A model generated the notes under the pieces. It was not told the DNA's origin. It saw only the letters and a program-made list of their open reading frames with translations, and made no database searches. Both the position numbers and the translations under genes were made by a program. DNA of 64,000 nt from Puniceicoccaceae bacterium Marseille-Q1082 (GTDB lineage: Bacteria > Verrucomicrobiota > Verrucomicrobiia > Opitutales > Intestinicryptomonadaceae). The number at the start of each line of letters is the position of its first letter. Position 1 is the first letter of the stretch. The stretch covers positions 1,507,671 to 1,571,670 of the forward strand of contig CAJGBI010000001.1 of NCBI GenBank assembly GCA_904424815.1, given 5' to 3'. Shown in pieces: positions 24,335 to 31,801 of the stretch.

Positions 24335-24365
24335 TTGACATTATTATACAACCGTAATAAAAGGT
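24335..24365 (+). promoter_or_regulatory. Promoter of pentapeptide gene 2 with dyad operator candidate
   Basis: TTGACA at 24335 is followed directly by a perfect dyad TTATTA-TACAACCG-TAATAA (24341-24360) lying between the -35 and the start point. The sequence around it (ATACAACCGTAATAAAAG) is nearly the same before gene 3. Confidence 0.55.
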
Positions 24366-24427
24366 CCTCATAAAACATGCAGAAAGTTTTTTTGAAAGTG
24401 TAAACAACCGGAGAAAGGCGGCATGCC

Positions 24428-26356
24428 ATGAACAAAACCAGTACACGCGCTATGAACAAGTTTATTAAATTATCGTTTCTCGCCTCTAATGCTCTTATTT
24501 TAAGCCTTCCGCTGCTCGCAGCTGAAAATTCTTACGACAGACAGAACGTAAGCGATAGGGATTTTAGCGGAACCCCGCACGCCAACTCCAGCTGGATAGG
24601 CTGCACTGCAATAAATACGGTATTTTCAAGCTCCAGAAACCCCACGGACTACACAAATTCAAATTTCGCCTCGGCAAATCTGACCAATGCTTCTTTCATC
24701 GACGCCACGCTTTCGGGCGCCAATTTCACAAACGCCAACCTCAACTACGTCTCTTTCGTCGACGCCTTGCTCGATGGTGCCAATTTCACAAACAGCATAA
24801 TTACAAACACCAATATGGGAAAGGTCGTAGTGCGCGGCTTTACGAAAGAGCAGCTCTACAGCACTGCAAGCTACAAAAATAGGGATTTAACGGGAATATG
24901 GCTGGCCAATAACAATCTGAAGGATTGGAATTTTTCGGGGCAAAACCTCACCAACGCCTACTTCCACCTTGCCGACCTTATGGGCGTCGATTTTACGAAC
25001 AGCATCATAACAGGCGCCTACATTGGACATAGCGATAACTTCACGAAGGAGCAGCTCTACAGCACGGCAAGCTACAAAAACAAGGATTTGACGGGAGTTC
25101 AATTTGACGATCTCAAGATGAACGGCTGGAATTTCGCGGGGCAAAATCTTACCAACGTTTCGTTCAGCGGCACGTCATTGTCGAATGCCGATTTTACGGA
25201 CAGCATCATTACCGGTGCCTCGCTATACTTCGCAACGGACAGAGGCTTCAAGAAAGAGCAGTTCTACAGCACGTTAAGCTACAAAAATAAGGATCTGACG
25301 GGTGTGGACCTGGGCGACAACGATCTGGCAGGTTGGAATTTCGCGGGGCAAAATCTCACAAATGTTTCTTTTTACGCATCGGATCTCACGGATACCAACC
25401 TTACGGACAGCATCATAACAGGCGCCTCCTTCTGGAGGGCCTCCGCCACCTTGACCGAGCATCAGTTCTACAGCACGCTAAGCTACAAGAATAAAAGCTT
25501 GGTGGGGTTAAACATGAAAAACAATACTTTGGACGGCTGGGATTTTTCGGGGCAAAATCTCGCAAGTACCACCTTTGAAAGGGCAAATTTAGTCACAGCT
25601 AATTTTTCGGGCGCAAATCTCACCAACGTCAATTTCGCCTACGCCGATCTTAGCGGCGCCAATTTTGCGGGTGCGATATTTAACAATACCACGCTCACGG
25701 GCGTCGATATTACGAATACGGACTTCCGCGGCGCAAACATAGAATCAATCGTCGGAACACCCACGTACAAAAATACGATATGGTCCGACGGCACAATACA
25801 AAACTTTACAATGAAATCCTCCAGCGACAGCTTTTCAATTAGCAAGTATGTTCCGCTTTCGGGCGGGGAGTCTATTTCCGCAAAGATTACCCAAGACGCA
25901 TCCATATCAAGCAGAGCCCAGCTTACTCTTGAAACCGGAGCGGAATTGGAGGTAACTAACAATGCAACGCTTACAGTTTCAAACGGCTCTTCAATTATAA
26001 TAAACATGGATCCCGAAGGTTCGACAAGTTTTGCCGTAGCATCTGGTTCGGGTTTAACATTTGAAAAAGGCGCAATCCTGAAAGTAAATATTGAGAAGGC
26101 TTTTAGGTCTTCAGATTTGCAAATATTTACAATTATGAGCTGGAATGAAAATTCCCTCATAAGCGGCCTTAACGATTTTATAATAGACGAAACTTTATTC
26201 CTTTCTGTAAACGGCGAAGTATACGAAGGAGATTGGAATTATTTCATAGAAAATAACAATTTTATAATAAGCATGCAGGTTCCCGAGCCCGCCGTCTGTG
26301 CCGCAATATTGGGAGCATTGGCTATCGCCTTCGCGGCGCTACGCAGAAGAAAATAG
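24428..26356 (+). CDS. Pentapeptide-repeat protein with PEP-CTERM sorting tail, paralogue 2
   Basis: 642 residues. Signal peptide within the first 35 residues (KLSFLASNALILSLPLLAA). About six long units of pentapeptide repeat follow, with the same linker as paralogue 1 (EQLYSTASYKNKDLTG) and the repeated phrases FTDSIITGA and WNFAGQNLTNVSF. A beta-rich region (about 470-610) precedes the tail VPEPAVCAAILGALAIAF with RRRK. Ribosome-binding site GAGAAAGGCGG. Probably a quadrilateral beta-helix rod exported through the exosortase route. Adhesion, matrix or structural roles are possible, and nothing in the sequence decides between them. Confidence 0.87.
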   Translation: MNKTSTRAMNKFIKLSFLASNALILSLPLLAAENSYDRQNVSDRDFSGTPHANSSWIGCTAINTVFSSSRNPTDYTNSNFASANLTNASFIDATLSGANFTNANLNYVSFVDALLDGANFTNSIITNTNMGKVVVRGFTKEQLYSTASYKNRDLTGIWLANNNLKDWNFSGQNLTNAYFHLADLMGVDFTNSIITGAYIGHSDNFTKEQLYSTASYKNKDLTGVQFDDLKMNGWNFAGQNLTNVSFSGTSLSNADFTDSIITGASLYFATDRGFKKEQFYSTLSYKNKDLTGVDLGDNDLAGWNFAGQNLTNVSFYASDLTDTNLTDSIITGASFWRASATLTEHQFYSTLSYKNKSLVGLNMKNNTLDGWDFSGQNLASTTFERANLVTANFSGANLTNVNFAYADLSGANFAGAIFNNTTLTGVDITNTDFRGANIESIVGTPTYKNTIWSDGTIQNFTMKSSSDSFSISKYVPLSGGESISAKITQDASISSRAQLTLETGAELEVTNNATLTVSNGSSIIINMDPEGSTSFAVASGSGLTFEKGAILKVNIEKAFRSSDLQIFTIMSWNENSLISGLNDFIIDETLFLSVNGEVYEGDWNYFIENNNFIISMQVPEPAVCAAILGALAIAFAALRRRK

Positions 26357-26447
26357 CGCATTGGCATAGGCAGTTTCTCGGGGCTTTCCGAATCAGTTTT
26401 AACTTCGTCCGCGAAAACTTTTATATTGATGCAGGCAGTTGCTTGGA

Positions 26448-26477
26448 GAGCTTCCCGAATCGGGAAGCTCATTTTCT
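26448..26477 (+). terminator. Intrinsic terminator after pentapeptide gene 2
   Basis: Perfect GAGCTTCCCGA/TCGGGAAGCTC hairpin followed by ATTTTCTTT. A partial copy of the same hairpin's left arm (GGCTTTCCGAATC near 26380) precedes it, suggesting duplication of the terminator region. Confidence 0.7.
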
Positions 26478-26573
26478 TTGCCAGTTCATTCGGTTGCCTT
26501 GACGCGCGGCAAAAATTTCCCGCCCGATTCCCGCGGCAGCGGAAATGCAATTACACGTGCGTATAAAAATTTG

Positions 26574-26605
26574 TTGACATTTATTATACAAACGTAATAA
26601 AAGAT
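26574..26605 (+). promoter_or_regulatory. Promoter of pentapeptide gene 3 with dyad operator candidate
   Basis: TTGACA at 26574, then TTATTA-TACAAACG-TAATAA (26581-26600) and AAAG. An additional ACACGTGCGTATAAAA box sits just upstream at about 26553, again shared with gene 1. Confidence 0.55.
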
Positions 26606-26651
26606 TGGCGGAAAAATGAGGAAAATCTTTTTAAATGTAAGGCGACATACC

Positions 26652-28622
26652 ATGAATAGAAAGACATATTTTGCGATATTAACTATTGCGGCTGGGCTAA
26701 GTCAGCTGCTCTATGCGGACAACGATGTTTACGATAACACAACGGTGACGGAGAATTTCATAAACGCGTCCCTTGTCGATTCGTCGTGGTACAAAACCAT
26801 TGCTTCGGGAGTGCAGTTTACGGGATCAAATCTCACCAACGCAAACTTCAACTCCGCAACGCTTAACGATACCGATTTTACCGATACAAATCTGACAAAC
26901 GCCAATTTCAGAGGGGCGACGCTCACCGGCGCCGACCTTAGCGGCGCGGAAATTCGCGGGGCAAAGTTTATCTATGCCACGGGGTTCACCTCGGAAATGC
27001 TGTGTTCGACGGCAAGCTATGCGAACAAGGACTTGTCGGGCGTGCGTATGAGCTATGTGACAATTGACGGCTTAGATTTTGACGGCGTAAATCTGAACGG
27101 CGCGTCTTTTTATTATTGCACAATATCGAATGTAGATTTTACAAAAACGGCAACTCCGGATTTTAACCTGAGCTTGGAAGGTTCCACTTTGTCGAACGTA
27201 AACTTCACGGGATTAAATTTGGAAAAAGTCCAATTATCCGGGGTTACCTACGGCGAGGGCGTGAATTATACCGACGTAATTCTTCCCTCCGGCAGTGCAC
27301 ATTTGGGAGAAATTCCTACGGAGGTGCTGATACAGACTTGGAATTACAAATCCCGCACCTTGAATTTGGCTTTATTCAACAATAATCGCCTCAACGGGCT
27401 GGATCTTGAAGGTTTCAGGGTCAGTTCCAACTTTTCCCGCTCCAGCCTACAAAACGCCAATTTTAAAGACGCCGATTTAACGGGTTCGAATTTTGGTCAC
27501 GCAGACCTTAGCGGAGCCGACTTTACAGACGCCACAATAAACAATGTATACCTGGACCGCTCCAACATCACAAGCCAGCAGCTTGAGTCCACAAAAAGTT
27601 ATAAGCAGAAAGACCTGTCGGGCGTGGACATGACCCGCCTCAACATTTCTTTTGAAGGCAAGGATTTATCCGGCTTTGATTTAAGCAATACAAACCTTGA
27701 ACGCATAAATTTAAAAAACGCAATATTTGAAGACGCGATAATAAATGATGCGCGTTTTTACGGAAGCAGTATAGAGCAAGAAATCACGCTTGCGCAAATC
27801 ATGCAAACCAAGAGCTATAAAGACAAAGATTTAAGCGGAGCATCTTTCCATTATACGATCTTTGAGAATGCCGATTTTTCGGGATTCAATCTGCAGGAAA
27901 CAAGTTTTGGTTCATCTTCTTCCAAACTTTTTAAGAACGTAAACTTTACAAATGCCGACCTTAGAGGCGCAGGCGGAACCGAGCGGGGAGGATGGGATAC
28001 CGCAATATTTAAAAATACCATATTGAAAGACGGCTCAATAACGGCCTTGGAGATGGATTCACCCGACGATTATATTCTTGTGAGGGAATACAAATATACG
28101 GACTCTTACGGGACTATTTACGTAAAATTTGCCGAAGACGCCTCCATTTCCGGGGGAGCAAACCTCATTCTTGACAAAAAAGCGCGCCTTATGGTTAATA
28201 GCGCCGTCACAGTCAATGTAGAAGACGGGGGCATTGTCAGCTATGATATGGACCTCTCAAATGGCGAGGATGAAAGCTATATATATGTTTTAAACGGCGG
28301 CGATCTCAATTTTGCGGAAGGCTCGAAGTTGAATATAAATGTGGACGGAGATTTGGAGGCCTATACGGAATATTACAAATACATTCTGTATGCCGACGAC
28401 ACATCTACTCTCAATGATATATATAACGATATTTTGGGGCTCTATGAAAATGGAGATGTTTATTTTTCAAACAACGGCGAGGAACTCAACGGCGATTGGT
28501 ATTTCTTTGAGAAGGGAAAATGGCTCGTAGTATCTTACACCGCGGTTCCAGAGCCCGCCGCCTACGCGGCAATATTTGGAGCGTTGGCGCTTGCTTTCGC
28601 GGCGTATCGCAGAAGAAAATAG
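26652..28622 (+). CDS. Pentapeptide-repeat protein with PEP-CTERM sorting tail, paralogue 3
   Basis: 656 residues from ATG 26652 (AAGGCGAC upstream). Signal peptide MNRKTYFAILTIAAGLSQLLYA is almost the same as in paralogue 1. The pentapeptide region (about 30-450) is more diverged, with units such as FTGSNLTNANF and LTGADLSGAEIRGAKF, a non-repeat interruption near residue 210-240 (LGEIPTEVLIQTWNYK), and fewer STxSYKxKDLSG linkers. A beta-rich C-terminal domain precedes VPEPAAYAAIFGALALAF with AYRRRK. Last of the tandem array and followed by a convergent TetR gene. Confidence 0.87.
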   Translation: MNRKTYFAILTIAAGLSQLLYADNDVYDNTTVTENFINASLVDSSWYKTIASGVQFTGSNLTNANFNSATLNDTDFTDTNLTNANFRGATLTGADLSGAEIRGAKFIYATGFTSEMLCSTASYANKDLSGVRMSYVTIDGLDFDGVNLNGASFYYCTISNVDFTKTATPDFNLSLEGSTLSNVNFTGLNLEKVQLSGVTYGEGVNYTDVILPSGSAHLGEIPTEVLIQTWNYKSRTLNLALFNNNRLNGLDLEGFRVSSNFSRSSLQNANFKDADLTGSNFGHADLSGADFTDATINNVYLDRSNITSQQLESTKSYKQKDLSGVDMTRLNISFEGKDLSGFDLSNTNLERINLKNAIFEDAIINDARFYGSSIEQEITLAQIMQTKSYKDKDLSGASFHYTIFENADFSGFNLQETSFGSSSSKLFKNVNFTNADLRGAGGTERGGWDTAIFKNTILKDGSITALEMDSPDDYILVREYKYTDSYGTIYVKFAEDASISGGANLILDKKARLMVNSAVTVNVEDGGIVSYDMDLSNGEDESYIYVLNGGDLNFAEGSKLNINVDGDLEAYTEYYKYILYADDTSTLNDIYNDILGLYENGDVYFSNNGEELNGDWYFFEKGKWLVVSYTAVPEPAAYAAIFGALALAFAAYRRRK

Positions 28623-28649
28623 CTGATAGTTGTTGCAAATAATTTCTTA

Positions 28650-28677
28650 GGGCTTCCCCATTACGGAAGCTCTTTTC
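28650..28677 (+). terminator. Terminator after pentapeptide gene 3
   Basis: GGGCTTCC-loop-GGAAGCTC hairpin followed by TTTT; the same stem sequence as the two terminators upstream but shorter. Confidence 0.6.
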
Positions 28678-28747
28678 CCATTCGTCCATTCCGCCAATTT
28701 GACGCATGCGGATTTTAAGCTCCGCATTCTTTGCCTGAGAGATTCAA

Positions 28748-29446
28748 TTATTCCTTTATAGACCACGGGTCCGGACGGTCGGGGACGGGAAGTCCGAGTG
28801 TAACACAACATACATACGCCACCTTGAAAGCCAAAGAATCCAAGAAATCCGCCGAATAATTCTTTTCTCCGCTTTCGGAAAGCAATAGAAGCTCTCCGTA
28901 CATCGGATAAAAGATTAGCGCCCAAAACATGTGGCTCCACCAATATATGTCGGTGCGAGTCAGGCGCGGATTTGCCTCGCACAAAATCCGGTACACGTCC
29001 GCCATAGTGTCGTCTCCCAGAAGCTGAACCATTTTGTTAGCCTCTTTGCCCCCGTCTTTTAATAGAGTCATCATCAACCCGTTTATTTGCTTTATCCTAA
29101 CTTTCGGCTTATGGCAGATGTAAACAATATTTTTTATGCTCTCATACATGGCAGCGGAAATGCTTTCCGGAGAAGCAGCGTCGGCTTTTTCAAATGGAGC
29201 GAACAAGGTTTCGAGCTTGGCGTTATTTAATATAAAATGCTCTATTGTCTGTTTAAAGAGATTTTTCTTTGTCTTGAAATGAAATGTAATTAAGGCAAAC
29301 GGAACTCCGGCGGCATCTGCAATATCTCTTACAGAGGCAGCTTCGTATCCTTTTTGCGCAAATACACTTCCAGCCGCGTTTAGAAGGCGTGAACGGGTTT
29401 TCCTTCCATTTTTATTCTCTTTCTGTTTTTTCTTCAATGTTGACAT
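28748..29446 (-). CDS. TetR-family transcriptional regulator
   Basis: 232 residues. The N-terminal TetR HTH reads RSRLLNAAGSVFAQKGYEAASVRDIADAAGVPFALITFHFKTKKNLF, fully typical. The C-terminal ligand domain is long and includes YWWSHMFWALIFYPMYGELLL, resembling the DUF1956-like (CerR/YbiH) group. It converges on the last pentapeptide gene. The three pentapeptide promoters hold conserved dyads of the size TetR dimers bind, so it is a candidate regulator of them (inference). Its own upstream region was invaded by an ISL3 insertion about 150 bases away, which may have changed its expression. Confidence 0.85.
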   Translation of the reverse strand: MSTLKKKQKENKNGRKTRSRLLNAAGSVFAQKGYEAASVRDIADAAGVPFALITFHFKTKKNLFKQTIEHFILNNAKLETLFAPFEKADAASPESISAAMYESIKNIVYICHKPKVRIKQINGLMMTLLKDGGKEANKMVQLLGDDTMADVYRILCEANPRLTRTDIYWWSHMFWALIFYPMYGELLLLSESGEKNYSADFLDSLAFKVAYVCCVTLGLPVPDRPDPWSIKE

Positions 29447-29618
29447 ACCTATGCTTCAGATACTAATAGTCGATAAACAAGTTAAAAGACAACAAAAGAT
29501 GAATGTAAAATGAAAAATCGTAACATAAGAATATGTGCTCAAAGGCGTCTTTTTTATTGCAAAAAAAAATTAATATCGTCGCAACAAGTTTTGTTCGCTC
29601 TACGTCAAAGATTGTGGA

Positions 29619-30845
29619 ATGGTGGAAAAAAAAGAGGGCAAAGAGAATAAAAAATGTTCTACAATGCCCAATGTGTTAATCAAGGGTTACAAGATACTCA
29701 GGACAGTAAGAGTTGGTCAAGACTTTTCGCTTGCGGAAGTTGAGCATAAGCAGTCGGGTATACCCGACTGCTTATGCGGGTCGCATCGTTTGATACATTA
29801 CGATTCCTACCGGCGTTATATTAAGCACGTCTCTGAAAACGGAGCTATTTATCATCTCAAGGTAAAATGCAAGCGTTACAAGTGTCTCGATTGCGGAAGG
29901 GTCTTTCGCGAAAGGCTTGAGGGAGTAAGGCCTTACGCTCGTCACTCGGAGAGGTTCAAAAACAGGCTCGTAAGTGAATACGCTCGGAACGTTTGCAATA
30001 AGGCTATTGCCCGGATTTACCGCATATCTGCAAGCACGGTTGAGCGGGCAATCCACAGTAGGTACGAGCAAAAGCTCAAAGAGCAAATCAACTATCCTTG
30101 TCCTGAAATTATAGGAATAGACGAGCACACAATCCACAAGGGTTACAAGTTTGCGACTACGATAGCCGACTTATCGCACCACAGGGTATACGATGTTATT
30201 AAAGGGAAGAGACATATCGATATAGCAGGCGCGCTAATGTCGTACAAAGGCAGGGAAAATGTGAAGGTAGTGTGCATGGATTTATCGAGCGGATATCGAA
30301 GTATCGTAAGGAGATGTTTTCCGAGGGCGAAGATAGTAGCGGATAGGTTTCATGTGATACGATTAGTGCTCCACCACTTTATGGAATTTTGCAAGAGTGC
30401 GCAGGAAGAAGTAAAGTGGAAGAGAAAGATTACTTATCCTTTGCGGAAAAGGAGAGAGAGGCTAAAAGCGCAAGAGATGGAGCGGCTTAAAAGCTTTTTT
30501 AGGGGAAATCCGGCAATAGAGCTTGCGTACGAATTTAAGGAGCGATTATGCGGGCTATTGAATAAAAAGAGTCAGACGGCAAAGCAATGCAAGAATAACA
30601 TAAGGAAGTTAAAGGGAATGATGAAAGTGATGAGATACGAAGCGCCGACAGAGTTTGGGAAACTTGCGGAAACGATAAGCGAATGGTTTGCGCCAATAAT
30701 CAGAATGTGGAGATTTACGAAGAATAACGGAATTACAGAAGGCTTCCACCGCAAGATGAAGCTAATCCAAAGACGAGCCTACGGATACAGAAACTTTAAA
30801 AATTACCGCTTGAGAGTACTTGTAGAATGCGGGGTGAAACTATGA
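29619..30845 (+). CDS. ISL3-family transposase
   Basis: 408 residues. The N-terminal zinc-finger-like part has CLCGSHRLIHYDSY and YKCLDCGRVFRERL. An HTH follows (NVCNKAIARIYRISASTVERAI). The DDE-type domain shows IIGIDEHTIHKGYKFATTIADL, VVCMDLSSGYRSIVRRCFPRAKIVADRFHVIRL and late WFAPIIRMWRFTKNNGITEGFHRKMKLIQRRAYGYRNF, all ISL3 hallmarks with the acidic residues intact. The first ATG overlaps the left inverted repeat, and MPNVLIKGY at codon 16 is an alternative start. It seems intact and may be active. Confidence 0.92.
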   Translation: MVEKKEGKENKKCSTMPNVLIKGYKILRTVRVGQDFSLAEVEHKQSGIPDCLCGSHRLIHYDSYRRYIKHVSENGAIYHLKVKCKRYKCLDCGRVFRERLEGVRPYARHSERFKNRLVSEYARNVCNKAIARIYRISASTVERAIHSRYEQKLKEQINYPCPEIIGIDEHTIHKGYKFATTIADLSHHRVYDVIKGKRHIDIAGALMSYKGRENVKVVCMDLSSGYRSIVRRCFPRAKIVADRFHVIRLVLHHFMEFCKSAQEEVKWKRKITYPLRKRRERLKAQEMERLKSFFRGNPAIELAYEFKERLCGLLNKKSQTAKQCKNNIRKLKGMMKVMRYEAPTEFGKLAETISEWFAPIIRMWRFTKNNGITEGFHRKMKLIQRRAYGYRNFKNYRLRVLVECGVKL

Positions 30846-30991
30846 AAGACAAATCTAAAAAATCAACCTATTCCACAACCTTTGGTGTTGACCCGAAAAT
30901 TACAGACTGAGAGTCCTCGTGGAATGCGGGGTGAATCTATGAAAGGCAAATCTAAAAAATCAACCTATTCCACAACCTTTGGTGTTGACCC
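30797..30991 (+). repeat. Tandem duplication of the ISL3 right end
   Basis: Two units of about 98 bp (30797-30892 and 30893-30991), roughly 90 percent alike, each including the last transposase codons, the terminal repeat and GTTGACCC. The second unit is out of frame and carries point changes, so it is the relic right end of a second related copy rather than a recent duplication. Confidence 0.7.
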
Positions 30992-31060
30992 ATTTTTAGC
31001 GCATTGCAGCTTTCTGACTAAAACTGTCTAACACCCTTGCAGTGTGAAAGTTATAAACGC

Positions 31061-31146
31061 GGAGAGAGAGGGATTTGAACCCCCGGTACGGTTGCCCGCA
31101 CACCTGATTTCGAGTCAGGCACAATCGGCCACTCTGTCATCTCTCC
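31061..31146 (-). tRNA. tRNA-Ser(CGA)
   Basis: 86 nt on the minus strand with acceptor GGAGAGA/TCTCTCC, a D-arm containing GGCC and an anticodon stem CCTGA/TCAGG around loop CTCGAAA (anticodon CGA). It has a long class II variable arm (GCGGG...CCGTAC-type) and T-arm GGGGG-TTCAAAT-CCCTC with weak pairing at one position. No CCA is encoded. A serine tRNA beside an insertion sequence is a common integration hot spot. Confidence 0.9.
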
Positions 31147-31792
31147 TTTTTAAAGCTTTGTAATATACTATATGGCGCCGTCGCGGGTCAACATATATTT
31201 CTGAATTTTTTGCGGGCGCCTCTGGGAATCCGAGGTTTTGCGCCTGTGCGGTTTTTTGTTTTGCGGGAAATGTCGAACGTTTAAAGGGAAAATATCCGTG
31301 CAAGACTTTGATTGAGATTTTGGCGGAATGTTTTTTTGGGAAAGAGGATGAGGGAGAAGCAATATTTGGCGGAAAAAATCGCTGATTTTGATTTTTTTGA
31401 GGGATGATGTAGGCGCGCTTCAAATGGGTTCCGTTCAAAAATCACGGTGGGGCCGAATGTGCGCCATTTTTCCAATATGAATGTTGCAATTGCCGCATGA
31501 CGACGGAATGCGGCGAAAGTTGCATGGCGATTCAACGTAAGCGGCGGATTCATTGGAAATATGCGACGAAAGGCATACAATAAAAAGCATGCGGCAGAAA
31601 CGCGCGGTAAAAGGCGTGTGGGCTGAGTCGTAGGCTGAGGCGGCGAAGACGCGCCGGCACGCCTGCGCCAACGGAGCGTTCAGTTATAGGAGAAAAAAAA
31701 GCTGCGGATAACTTGCGGCATACGGGACAGACCGGAGGAAATGAAACCGCCGCGAGGCTTTTGTTTGACAAGCGCGCGCTTCCGCGGTTTGA
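31147..31792. other. Intergenic region without a supported gene
   Basis: About 645 bases. Several open frames exist but lack ribosome-binding sites, recognisable domains or consistent codon use. A TTGACA at 31765 with a weak TTTGAT near 31788 may be the promoter of the downstream glycosidase gene, again very close to its ATG. Confidence 0.4.
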
Positions 31793-31801
31793 TTGGGGAT
31801 T

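Larger units (their letters stand above)
29603..30991 (+). mobile_element. ISL3-family insertion sequence with a duplicated right end
   Basis: The right end carries ATTCCACAACCTTTGGTGTT followed by GACCC (30868-30892). Its inverted partner at the left is CAAAGATTGTGGAAT (29606-29620), matching 14 of 15 inner positions; the outermost ten bases do not match, so the left end is diverged or cut. The right end is present twice in tandem (see the repeat entry). The insertion lies between the TetR gene and tRNA-Ser. No target duplication could be defined by eye. Confidence 0.7.

Noticed and set aside
30797-30991. Attachment-site direct repeats of a larger element
   Set aside because: The repeated segment is explained by ISL3 transposase 3' codons and terminal repeat.
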